Numbered from the stretch's first letter, positions 7,796 to 15,859 are shown. The stretch is DNA of 32,987 bases from Bacteroidales bacterium (GCA_017454165.1 JAFTDN010000176.1:1-32987); one strand, 5' to 3'. Notes: a model not told the origin generated them from the letters alone. Numbers and translations are program-made.

Positions 7796-9006
7796 TCATC
7801 TAATTTTGAGAGCCTGCGGAGTATGCGACATAGCAAATGCAATCTTCTCCTCATTGGCAAAAACATAAATACTCCCCATTAACGCAAACAGATGGGGAGA
7901 GAGCAAATAGGTGCCACCAATAATCGTGTAAACTGGCATTGCAAACAAAGACATAAAAAGCACAGCGCGGCGGTTTATTTCTCCCAAATTCCACGATTTC
8001 ACGAATACTTTTACCAACCAAAGTACAAATATTACAAAAAAAACAACACCATATTGCATTAAAATTTCGACAAACAAACTATGAGGCGCGGGAACAATAT
8101 CGACACCATAAATCTGTTTATAAGTTTGCAAAGATGCCCCCCCCCCCCTATTCCACATCCAACAAGCCAATAGCTATACAAAATCTGCAAACACGCACCC
8201 CATATCGACATGCGATCCCTATCATGTAACAGCCCCCCACGCGCATCCGCCGCTACAAAAAATGCAAGCACATGATTAAATAAAACATAAAAAACAACAC
8301 CAAAAAAAAACATCACAACTAACGATTTAAAGCCACGCCTTATAAAAACATGCCCATACACAATCGAACCAACAAACACCATGATACAAGTCGAAATAAA
8401 ACCTCCACGCGACCCATTGAATATCAAGACTACCACAGACATTAAAACAACAAAACACAAAATAATTTTCTCAATAAAACCGCTTTCAAATGACTTGAAC
8501 ATAAGATAAGCAATCCAAGGCAAACTAGAACACACCACACTAACATACGTATTACGGTTCCCAAAGGTAGAGGTAGCCACTGTTTGCCACACATGCACAT
8601 CAGCATCCATATATAAATGTTCGCCTGTTAGCAACTCCCAACCTGCAACTACTGAACATAAAAAAATCATCAATGTCCAGCCCCAAGAAATACTTTTTAA
8701 AGGTTTGTTCGCATAACCCGCAAAGACCAATATCTCGCACAAATACACAAAATGAACAAGCCAATACACTAACTCTTTCGCCCCCTGCACTCTATCGGGA
8801 GTCCAAAGCATAGAGACAAGACAATATGCATAAAAAATAATAATAAAAAAAATAAACGATTTTATATAGCCACACTTCGACATTCTTGCGATGAGTATTG
8901 GAAAAAACAGTATCGCTAAAAATCTGGCTGCAACAAGAGCCCCTCCATACAAACCTCCCGCCAACGACACTATCAGCAAAACCAATAATACATCGTACCT
9001 ATTCAT
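7796..9006 (-). CDS. wzy: O-antigen polymerase Wzy, frame broken at a 12-G tract
   Basis: Inner-membrane polymerase joining lipid-linked O-units in the periplasm. Read from the ATG at 9006, the frame has about ten hydrophobic helices and the motif FNGSRGGFIST, then reaches GCGIG and a run of 12 G (C at 8137-8148). It then leaves frame and ends at 8059 (315 aa). The true C-terminus (GASLQTYKQIYG, then APHSLFVEILMQYG and more helices, to 7796) is in another frame. A tract of 10 or 13 G would restore a 403-residue protein, the usual Wzy length; 12 and 11 would not. Either the gene is phase-variable and OFF in this assembly, or the tract is mis-called. Wzx ends 1 nt upstream; the next GT starts 3 nt downstream. 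A second run, T9 in the coding sense (8302-8310), is also present. Confidence 0.85.
8137..8148. repeat. 12-bp C/G homopolymer inside wzy
   Basis: Twelve consecutive C on the plus strand, which is twelve G in the coding sense. It is the only G/C homopolymer of this length I see in the window, in an otherwise AT-rich gene. The tract sits exactly where the two halves of Wzy change frame. Confidence 0.95.
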
Positions 9007-9007
9007 C

Positions 9008-10525
9008 TCATCCTCTGATTCTTTTCACCACCTCCCACAAAACTTCCTTCTCTGCCTTAGTCAGCCCTAATGCATATATAGCGAACGCAACCAAGACCTC
9101 CGATAGTATTAAAACAACCACTAGCCGAAAAAGATCCCCCTGCATTGTCAATGATAATAATATCGGAATCGGTGCCGCAAAAATTGCGACCAATAAGAAC
9201 GGATAAAAAACTTTTCCAAAATAATCTCGAACTGAAAATGGCAATAAGCGTTTTATCACAACCAAAAAAAGAACATGCGAAATCATCACACCAAATAGAA
9301 CAACTAGGTAAACCGAAACTGGGCCTCCCCCCGCCTCAAGCATCAACCAAGCAATAGGTATCGCCAAAATGTTCATAATCCCAGAAAAAAAATGATACAT
9401 TCTTACATTCCCTATTGAATGAACAAGTGCCGTTATGGGAGAAGCCAACTTATCGATTAGCAAAACCAAAACAGACACTCTAATAAAAATCACGGCAAAC
9501 TCGGGGGCAAAATCCCCAAGCCACAATTTAATAATAGTTTCCGCTTCTAAAAGTATTGGCAACGACATGGCAAAAACAATAAACAATGTCCATTTACTCA
9601 ACGCATTAAACATTGAAAGCGATGCCTGCACACGACCCTGAACATAATTAGACACCATTTGGGGCTTAGAGGCCATAACCGTAGAATCAACCACACTGGC
9701 TAATGCATAAGAAACCTGGTTCGAAACATTTCGCGCAGCATTAACCACCACACCACAATAATAATTTAAAAGAAGAGTACAAGCCTGCTCTTTCCCAATT
9801 CTTGATAGAGCCTCCACAATATTCCATCCCGAAAAAGACACCATATTACTTAATAATGACCTATCAACATCAATTTTCAACCTAACTTCTTCGAAATTAA
9901 ACACAGAATAGCACAAATATAACGCAAAATCAATTATCGACACTCCCAACAACAATATACCATAAAACAACAAGCGATCAACTGGAGAAAAAACTATACA
10001 AATTGCAACGACCAATTTCAGAATCGCATCAAAAACAGATATTATAGCATAAAAATTCATACGCTCGTGCGCCAAAATAGCAGAAACAAATGGCACCTGT
10101 AGCATTGAAAGAGAGGAAGATGCAACTAATATCTGATACAGCCAAAATACGACTCCCTCTTTTCCGTCAGGGACAACCAATTTCTCTTTAACATACCATA
10201 ATCCAATAGTCTCTGCTATTACAATAAAAAATACAACCAATATAATCTGTATTAGCAGTCCAGAATTAAACACTTTCATCGCCCCATCTATCCCATTCTT
10301 ATCAAATTCATAGCGATGAAATCTCTGACTAGCATTGGATAACGCAGGAGTCATAAATGAAAATAACACCATAACTCCGAGCGTCACAGCATATACACCA
10401 TAATCTTCGACACCCAAATTTTTAATAAGATAACGCGTTGTAAAAATGGAAACAATCATCACTATCGCCATTCTTACAACTAAAAGAATACTATTTTTTG
10501 CTATGCGCGCAGTATCACTCAACAT
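9008..10525 (-). CDS. wzx: Wzx-type O-unit flippase (MOP superfamily)
   Basis: A 505-residue integral inner-membrane protein of the polysaccharide transport group in the MOP superfamily, expected to flip undecaprenyl-linked O-units to the periplasmic face. It has roughly 12-14 hydrophobic helices across its length. The N-terminus is typical: IAKNSILLVVRMAIVMIVS, then TTRYLIKNLGVEDYGVY and LSNASQRFHRYEFDKNG. It is the first gene of the AT-rich polysaccharide block; wzy begins 1 nt after its stop. No clear TAnnTTTG promoter is visible in the 295 bp upstream, but a 14-bp inverted repeat lies there (10612-10651). Substrate specificity is not readable. Confidence 0.87.
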   Translation of the reverse strand: MLSDTARIAKNSILLVVRMAIVMIVSIFTTRYLIKNLGVEDYGVYAVTLGVMVLFSFMTPALSNASQRFHRYEFDKNGIDGAMKVFNSGLLIQIILVVFFIVIAETIGLWYVKEKLVVPDGKEGVVFWLYQILVASSSLSMLQVPFVSAILAHERMNFYAIISVFDAILKLVVAICIVFSPVDRLLFYGILLLGVSIIDFALYLCYSVFNFEEVRLKIDVDRSLLSNMVSFSGWNIVEALSRIGKEQACTLLLNYYCGVVVNAARNVSNQVSYALASVVDSTVMASKPQMVSNYVQGRVQASLSMFNALSKWTLFIVFAMSLPILLEAETIIKLWLGDFAPEFAVIFIRVSVLVLLIDKLASPITALVHSIGNVRMYHFFSGIMNILAIPIAWLMLEAGGGPVSVYLVVLFGVMISHVLFLVVIKRLLPFSVRDYFGKVFYPFLLVAIFAAPIPILLSLTMQGDLFRLVVVLILSEVLVAFAIYALGLTKAEKEVLWEVVKRIRG

Positions 10526-10820
10526 ATCTTATAATAACAAAATCAACTGTATTAGCATAAAAATAGCCGATTCATAAAATAACTAAAACAAGCACATACA
10601 GATAAGATAAAATGATGTGTGTCAAGGTTTTCCAAATTTGACACTCATCATCAAGTGTATGTAGTTTAAATTTTTACAAGAACAACGACTCTTTGCTATT
10701 AAAACTCCGACAACCTGTAATTGGTACTAAGTAGCCACTCAACAGCCATAAATTATATAACAGCATAGTTGAATAATTTTCGTTTAACAAGAAAAACAAA
10801 ACAACAGTAAATAAACAAAA
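10526..10820. other. AT-rich gap upstream of wzx
   Basis: About 295 bp with no gene I can support on either strand. The notable feature is the inverted repeat at 10612-10651. No exact Bacteroidetes -7 box facing wzx was found, so the wzx promoter is unplaced. Confidence 0.6.
10612..10651. repeat. 14-bp imperfect inverted repeat upstream of wzx
   Basis: Arms 10612-10625 and 10638-10651 pair at 13 of 14 positions around a 12-nt loop; the core is GTGTCAA/TTGACAC. It lacks a strong U-run on either side. It may be an operator or RNA hairpin controlling the polysaccharide operon, or a weak terminator for the cyclase-like gene. Confidence 0.6.
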
Positions 10821-11575
10821 TTAGCCACCTGAATAATACCCAGAAACATATTTTGCCTTAGGATTAATAACTAAATCTGAACAATTGTCTGAATCATCTT
10901 TTAAGATTAATCTCGTGTTGTCTATATAAATCCTTGGAGATCCAGAACATGTTTCTTGAATTTTATCAAGCCACTTAACAGCTTTATCAGTAATATCACC
11001 TGGACTCAAGTCAAGTTTAAGCTTATTCCACATCAAATGATAATGCGAAATTTTCCCCTTTTTTAAACAACAGGGCTTATCCTGTAGGGACAGTCAATAC
11101 TTATGTTGTCTTTTATGATTTTTTCTGCTGAATGGTGAACCACAATGCCATAATAATACAATTCATCATGCAATAAGAAAGCATTTACAAGGGGAAGGCC
11201 AAAATATAACTCATTATCCTTATCGTAAGTAAACGTCCCTTGGGACAAACACCCTTTTATCGGAAATCCAGCATTCATTGCCTCATGCATTAAAATAATT
11301 CCTGCTTTTGTTACTAGGTTCACCATCTTCGAGTTTGTACCATTAACCACTATTATAATGGAATCCGAAAACTGCACAAACCTCATGTGATCACCAGTAC
11401 GCAAAGGTTCTATTTTTCTCTCGAATGACCGTTTAAACTTCAACAACTTCTCCTTAACTTCATCATGGGTATTGGAAAAGATGGTGTTCTTAAAACCCAT
11501 AATATCAGCATACAGTATCATCCTCTCTTTATCTTTATCCCAAGAATCAATGTTATCAATAACTTTTTTACTCAT
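10821..11575 (-). pseudogene. Class III nucleotide cyclase-like protein, frameshifted
   Basis: The first 170 codons (11575-11063) resemble a class III adenylate/guanylate cyclase-like domain. Asp24 in ILYADIMGFKN and Asp71 in RFVQFSDSIIIV occupy the two metal-binding positions, followed by PIKGCLSQGTFTYDKDNELYFG. The frame stops at TAA (11063-11065). The expected C-terminal part continues in another frame as LKKGKISHYHLMWNKLKLDL and runs to 10821. One extra base near 11066-11075 would give a single 251-residue protein. Proteins of this type occur as stand-alone genes in accessory regions; whether this one makes a cyclic nucleotide is unknown. It starts 3 nt after the GIY-YIG stop, so the two form an operon. 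It is a broken gene or a sequencing error; I see no convincing slippery site for programmed frameshifting. Confidence 0.7.
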
Positions 11576-11578
11576 AAA

Positions 11579-12010
11579 CTATGAAATTTTAAAATCTGTA
11601 TATTTCATACAAGCACAGCGTCCATCTAATTTAACTGTAACTCCGCCATAATTAAAATCTCTCAATTCATCATTAAGAATTGGTTTCTGCGCAAAAATCA
11701 AGGCATTCTCGATTATATCCAAATCGGAAGATTCAACGTCCGCGACTGAATAGCACAACTCCTCGCCTTTCTGTAATTTTTTTTCAAAATCCCCCAACCT
11801 ATCATGATTAGCAATACGTTCTCGAACATTTACAGCCTGACCAATATAAATAATTTCCCTCAGCCCAACGGTATTACTCTCCTTTTCATAAACACAACGA
11901 TAAACAAGATATATACCAGACCTAGAGGGCACTCCTTCCTTATTTTTTTCTCTCCAATACCCTTTAAAATTCAAAGAATATGATTTTGTCGTTCCACTCG
12001 CCATGCTCAA
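11579..12010 (-). CDS. GIY-YIG domain protein
   Basis: A 143-residue protein with the core of a GIY-YIG nuclease-like fold: SGIYLVYRC (about residues 31-39), then IIYIGQAVNVRERIANHDRL (about 53-72) with the conserved Tyr, Gly, Arg and His. Later come ENALIFAQKP and LND, matching the Glu and Asn of the family. There is no extra DNA-binding domain, so it is a minimal stand-alone version. Its 5' end overlaps a 57-codon ORF in another frame, and its stop lies 3 nt before the cyclase-like gene. The role is unknown; nuclease activity is family inference. The sequence is AT-rich, unlike the sugar-nucleotide genes further upstream. Confidence 0.75.
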   Translation of the reverse strand: MSMASGTTKSYSLNFKGYWREKNKEGVPSRSGIYLVYRCVYEKESNTVGLREIIYIGQAVNVRERIANHDRLGDFEKKLQKGEELCYSVADVESSDLDIIENALIFAQKPILNDELRDFNYGGVTVKLDGRCACMKYTDFKIS

Positions 12011-12137
12011 TGCGATTTAGTTTCAACTTCTGCTTATTTGAATTCGCCAACTCTAGGATATTAGCTGCCACACCTGCGTCACTATTCTTCACTTTATCAC
12101 GCAAACTATTATCAAGCATCAGCAAACGAATCTCCAT
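11964..12137 (-). CDS. Small hypothetical protein (57 aa)
   Basis: An ATG at 12137 opens a 57-codon frame ending in TAA at 11964-11966. The product is mixed charged and hydrophobic (MEIRLLMLDNSLRDK..., ANILELANSNKQKLKLNRI, EHGEWNDKIIFFEF) and reads like real protein rather than a shadow. It overlaps the first 47 bases of the GIY-YIG frame, as in translationally coupled genes. I recognise no family. It would be the first gene of the GIY-YIG/cyclase-like module. If it is not real, the GIY-YIG gene has a 240-bp leader. Confidence 0.45.
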   Translation of the reverse strand: MEIRLLMLDNSLRDKVKNSDAGVAANILELANSNKQKLKLNRIEHGEWNDKIIFFEF

Positions 12138-12324
12138 TACAAGTCACCTCACCCAATACATTTACCTATTATCTATTTAGAAAAACTGCCTGCCCCGAAA
12201 CATCCAAATCCATCTAATCAACACCTCATCGCGGAACTTGCACTATTGGTATACATTCCATGCCCTATATGCAATATCCGCTTAACAACCAATATTCTTG
12301 AAAACTCTCATAGGTTTCCAAAAA

Positions 12325-12339
12325 ATTTGTGGTACAAAT
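12325..12339. promoter_or_regulatory. 15-bp palindrome, possible operator
   Basis: ATTTGT-GGT-ACAAAT, a perfect 6+6 palindrome with a 3-nt centre. It lies in the 238-bp gap between the lipocalin gene and the GIY-YIG module, upstream of the latter. The rest of the gap shows nothing I can name. Confidence 0.3.
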
Positions 12340-12375
12340 CAAACACATATAACCATCCATACACGCACACAGAAC

Positions 12376-12882
12376 CTATTTCTGCTTCACCCAAATAAGC
12401 TTCGAAGTGTCGTAGCCCCGACGCTGAGCCTCGGCGATGACGACGCTTAACGTCTCCTGCGGTAGTTCAGGGCTTCGGGCAAGAATCCATAGGTAGTCGG
12501 CACTCTTGCTGCCTACAAGCGCCCATTGATAATCAGCATCGAGCAGCATCACCCGGTAGTCGGAGTAGAACGGGCCGAAGAACGACACGCGCAGCAATGC
12601 TGGCGTATCGGTGATCTTGGCCTTACCGCTGGATGTCTTGGGCTTACCCGCCTTGATGCCTGTATTCGTTACCGCAATCGTACCGTCCTCGCGTAGGGCG
12701 TAGTTGGCCTTGCAGAACTCCAGCCCACGCTCAAAAACATGGTCGAAACGCGCAATCTCGTACCAGTCGCCAAGGTAGCGCTGTAAATCCAACGCAGCCA
12801 CCGGGGCATTGTCCACACTCTGTGCCGTGCTACATCTCACAAACAGCAGCCCAAACATCGCTGCGATTAAAATCCTCTTCAT
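12376..12882 (-). CDS. blc: Blc-family lipocalin
   Basis: A 168-residue outer-membrane-type or periplasmic lipocalin close to E. coli Blc, which binds lysophospholipids and fatty acids and is tied to envelope stress. The lipocalin signatures are clear: YLGDWYEIARFDHVFERGLE (about residues 36-55), then VSFFGPFYSDYRVMLLD and DYLWILARSPELP, ending TSKLIWVKQK. The N-terminus is a signal sequence with a Cys at 17, but the preceding Arg (FVRC) departs from the lipobox consensus, so lipidation is doubtful. It has its own promoter at 12930-12959 and is separated from the neighbouring sets. Confidence 0.93.
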   Translation of the reverse strand: MKRILIAAMFGLLFVRCSTAQSVDNAPVAALDLQRYLGDWYEIARFDHVFERGLEFCKANYALREDGTIAVTNTGIKAGKPKTSSGKAKITDTPALLRVSFFGPFYSDYRVMLLDADYQWALVGSKSADYLWILARSPELPQETLSVVIAEAQRRGYDTSKLIWVKQK

Positions 12883-12929
12883 AGCATTAATGTTTTAAGT
12901 AATTCAAAATCAACAATACAATTCATCAT

Positions 12930-12959
12930 CAAATATAATCACGACCCAACAATCACAAA
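12930..12959 (-). promoter_or_regulatory. Bacteroidetes-type promoter for lipocalin gene
   Basis: On the minus strand, TTTG (12956-12959) is followed by 18 nt and TATATTTG (12930-12937), matching the TTTG/TAnnTTTG consensus. It lies about 48 bp upstream of the lipocalin ATG. Confidence 0.7.
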
Positions 12960-13128
12960 TTCATAGCTTTTACACGGCGATCTTCCAATCTTTCATTGTC
13001 CATGTCGTGGCATCAAAACTCATACCAACTTTACAACCATTGCATCTAGATGCTTAAATTATACATCCAAATAAAAGCTCAACAAACTATTAAAACTGCG
13101 ATACTAATTGCATAATGCAGTGCCAAGG

Positions 13129-13616
13129 TTAGAACACCTCCTCCGACCATCCATGCCCTAAATCCCAATGCTCATCTACAACTAAATCGAAATCGATCGG
13201 CAGATTAAATTCATCCTCTAGTAGCACTCTAAATTGCTCTTCGTTCACATCGTGAAGCCAGCTGCCCACACAAACATAAAAACGTTCGCTCACCTCGTCC
13301 AAAAAAACACATCCACGAGGAATCATAGTATAATTACGTTCCTGATAAAAGATAGAACGCTCGTCTCCCTTTGCAACAGCCCTATGATGCTGCTTTTGCC
13401 AATATGATTTGTGTAGTTTTCCTATTGTCGCACGACCATTGATGAAAAAAGCTCTATCCGCATCCTCTTTTTCTACACCGAAAAAAGCGATACGGCAACA
13501 GGATCGTACCAAAAAATGCCAACTTGCGGCTTCCCATCGTCCCAAAATTCACGCATAGAATCCACAAGAGCCTTATGCTCATCCTTGGTCGTATATCTGA
13601 TACTCTTTTTTTGCAT
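13129..13616 (-). pseudogene. Hypothetical protein, frameshifted paralogue of the gene at 14320
   Basis: Starting at the ATG at 13616, 47 codons (ending PQVGIFWYDPVAVSLFSV) match the start of the paralogue at 14320-14784 (CVGIFWYDSEERVLFGV). The frame then meets TAG at 13473. The rest continues in another frame to 13129 with YTMIPRGCVF, FYVCVGSWLHD and DEHWDLGHGWSEE, again matching the paralogue. One extra base in the T6 run (13481-13486) would restore a 162-residue protein. The family is unknown to me; a conserved DEHWDLGxGWS end and a PRG motif define it. It lies 67 bp downstream of the sodB stop. Either a decayed copy or a homopolymer error. Confidence 0.75.
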
Positions 13617-13683
13617 AAATATAATTACCTAATTTATAATCGACAAAAACAATTTATCTTCGATATATTACAAAATGCAAAAC

Positions 13684-14262
13684 TCACTTCCCATACCGCC
13701 GCTCTATCTCGGTCCAGTTCACTATGCCCCAAAGCGCGGATAGATGACCTGCACGGCGATTTTGATAATCGAGATAGTAGGCATGCTCCCACACATCGAA
13801 CGTCAGCAACGGAGTCAGCCCCTTAGTGATAGGATTGCCAGCGTTCGGCTCCTGACAGATAATCAACGTCCCGTCGGCCTCCGCTGCGAGCCAAACCCAA
13901 CCGCTGCCGAAAAGTCCAACGCCTTTGGCCTCAAACTCTGCCTTAAAAGCATCAACGCTTCCCCACTGCTTGGCTATCTGCGCTGCAAGTTTACCCGTAG
14001 GCTCTGTAGCAGGCGCAGGCGCAAACTGCGTAAAATATAGGTTATGATTCAGTATTTGCCCTGCGTTGTTAAAAATTGCACCGTTCGATTTTTTTACAAT
14101 ATCCTCGAGCGCTAGGTTCTCCAAACCGCTGCCATGAAGCAGCTTGTTCAGATTGTCCACGTAAGCCTGCAGGTGCTTGCCGTGATGAAACGACAGCGTT
14201 TGTGCGCTAATTACAGGCTCCAAGGCATTCGGAGCGTAGGGCAAATCGATTAGTGTGAACAT
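13684..14262 (-). CDS. sodB: Superoxide dismutase, Fe-type (possibly cambialistic)
   Basis: Dismutates superoxide to peroxide and oxygen; probably cytoplasmic, with no signal peptide. From the ATG at 14262 (MFTLIDLPYAPNALEP) it has 192 residues, the standard size. A longer frame from 14304 adds 14 unlikely residues. Metal ligands are His26 (SFHHGKH), His73 (LNHNLYF), Asp156 and His160 (FDVWEHAYYLDY), the same numbering as E. coli SodB. Gln69 (NAGQILNH) is the iron-type second-sphere Gln, but cambialistic Bacteroidota enzymes share it, so the metal remains open. It sits between two paralogous unknown genes and downstream of rfbB, an unusual place for sod. Confidence 0.95.
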   Translation of the reverse strand: MFTLIDLPYAPNALEPVISAQTLSFHHGKHLQAYVDNLNKLLHGSGLENLALEDIVKKSNGAIFNNAGQILNHNLYFTQFAPAPATEPTGKLAAQIAKQWGSVDAFKAEFEAKGVGLFGSGWVWLAAEADGTLIICQEPNAGNPITKGLTPLLTFDVWEHAYYLDYQNRRAGHLSALWGIVNWTEIERRYGK

Positions 14263-14319
14263 GACAAAATTTGGTTTGGGGTTATATTTAAACGAAAAAT
14301 TCAACCATCTATGCTCATT

Positions 14320-14784
14320 TTATGGCATATCGCCCGACCATCCGCGACCAAGATCCCAATGCTCATCATAGACAAATTCAAAATAGGGTAGCGAAAATTC
14401 CTGCTCAAGCAGTTCCGTCAACTCATCCTGAATGGGCCTTGCCCAATTGCCAACAAGCACTATAAATTTATCTATTGTCCATGCCACACGACCGCGTGGC
14501 ACCTGCGTATAGTCTCCCTTAAATTTAGTGTCTAAATGCTGCGCCTGCGCTCGAAAATACTCTTTAGCCCAAACCTGTCGATGCAAATGCGGATAATTTA
14601 CAAACGGAATACCCTTATCAGCCGCCTCTTCAACCTGCTTGGGCGTTAGCTCTTGCTTACGAACGCCAAACAGCACACGTTCTTCACTATCGTACCAAAA
14701 AATACCCACACAAGGCATCTGCTCGTCGAATGCTGCCATTGCTGCCATTTGCGCCTCCCGTTCCTTATCACTTAAGCGTTTCAT
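14320..14784 (-). CDS. Hypothetical protein with GIFWYD and DEHWDLGxGWS motifs
   Basis: A 154-residue soluble protein without signal peptide or membrane helices. Recognisable blocks shared with the broken paralogue at 13129-13616 are GIFWYDSEERVLFGV (about residues 27-41), then YTQVPRGRV, FIVLVGNWARP and DEHWDLGRGWSGD at the end. I do not know a function; related small proteins occur in gut Bacteroidota. It starts 14 nt after the rfbB stop and ends 57 nt before the sod start, so it probably shares their transcript. The intact frame suggests it is the working copy of the pair. Confidence 0.72.
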   Translation of the reverse strand: MKRLSDKEREAQMAAMAAFDEQMPCVGIFWYDSEERVLFGVRKQELTPKQVEEAADKGIPFVNYPHLHRQVWAKEYFRAQAQHLDTKFKGDYTQVPRGRVAWTIDKFIVLVGNWARPIQDELTELLEQEFSLPYFEFVYDEHWDLGRGWSGDMP

Positions 14785-14798
14785 ACAAACAACATTTT

Positions 14799-15857
14799 CT
14801 ACCTCCCCCTATACATCTCCTCGTAGTAGCGCTGGTAGTCGCCGCTGGTAATGTTGTCCATCCACTGCTGATTGTCGAGATACCAGCGCACGGTGCGTTC
14901 TATGCCCTCTTCGAACTGTAGCGACGGCTCCCATCCAAGCTCATTTTTGAGCTTGCGGCTGTCGATGGCGTAGCGCAAATCGTGGCCTGCACGGTCGGTT
15001 ACGTAGGTTATCAGGTGCTCGCTATGCCCTTCTGGATTACCAAGCAACCTGTCAACGGTTTTTATTATAACCTTGATCAAATCAATATTTTTCCACTCGT
15101 TGAATCCACCAATATTGTAGGTTTCGGCAATTTTACCATTGTGGAATATTATGTCGATGGCGCGAGCATGATCCTCGACAAAAAGCCAATCGCGCACATT
15201 CTCACCCTTACCATACACCGGCAGCGGCTTACCATGCCGTATGTTATTGATAAACAGCGGAATCAATTTCTCGGGAAACTGGTAGGGGCCGTAGTTGTTG
15301 CTGCAATTGGTGATAATGGTTGGCAGTCCGTAGGTGTCGTGGTAGGCTCGCACAAAATGATCGCTGCTGGCCTTGCTGGCCGAGTAGGGCGAATGCGGGT
15401 CGTATTTGGTGGTTTCGGTGAACAGCGTGCCATCGAACTCCAACGCACCATAAACCTCGTCGGTGCTGATATGATAGAACCGCTTACCCTCGAAACCATC
15501 GGTCCAGCACAGCCTGGCTGCCTGCAACAAGCTGAGCGTACCCATCACATTGGTTCGCGCAAAGGTGAACGGATCTTTTATGCTCCTATCCACGTGGCTC
15601 TCGGCTGCCAAATGTATAACGCCATCAATATTGTAGCGTTTAAAAACATCCAACATCGCGTCAAAGTCGCATATATCGGCATGTACAAAGGCATAGTTTG
15701 GCGCATTTTCAATATCTTTTAAATTAGCCAAATTGCCTGCATATGTAAGCTTATCGAGATTTACAATTCGATAGTCGGGATATTTATTCACAAACAGGCG
15801 CACCACATGGCTACCTATAAATCCTGCACCGCCTGTAATCAGTATATTTCGTTTCAT
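14799..15857 (-). CDS. rfbB: dTDP-glucose 4,6-dehydratase
   Basis: Converts dTDP-glucose to dTDP-4-keto-6-deoxyglucose, the branch point for rhamnose and several amino-deoxy sugars; cytoplasmic. It has 352 residues, full length. The NAD loop GGAGFIGSHVVR is at 8-19, HLAAESHVDRSI follows, the catalytic YSASKASSDHFVRAYH (YxxxK) lies near 160, and the C-terminal end DNQQWMDNITSGDYQRYY is typical of RmlB. Its ATG is 2 nt from the rfbA stop. RfbC and RfbD, needed for rhamnose, are not in this window. Confidence 0.97.
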   Translation of the reverse strand: MKRNILITGGAGFIGSHVVRLFVNKYPDYRIVNLDKLTYAGNLANLKDIENAPNYAFVHADICDFDAMLDVFKRYNIDGVIHLAAESHVDRSIKDPFTFARTNVMGTLSLLQAARLCWTDGFEGKRFYHISTDEVYGALEFDGTLFTETTKYDPHSPYSASKASSDHFVRAYHDTYGLPTIITNCSNNYGPYQFPEKLIPLFINNIRHGKPLPVYGKGENVRDWLFVEDHARAIDIIFHNGKIAETYNIGGFNEWKNIDLIKVIIKTVDRLLGNPEGHSEHLITYVTDRAGHDLRYAIDSRKLKNELGWEPSLQFEEGIERTVRWYLDNQQWMDNITSGDYQRYYEEMYRGR

Positions 15858-15859
15858 GG

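Noticed and set aside
10612-10651. Invertible promoter as in Bacteroides capsule loci
   Set aside because: The arms are only 12 nt apart, too close to enclose a promoter, and no UpxY/UpxZ-type genes are in the window.
11063-11075. Programmed ribosomal frameshift in the cyclase-like gene
   Set aside because: The bases at the stop (GTT GTT TAA) offer poor re-pairing in the -1 frame and no pseudoknot is evident.
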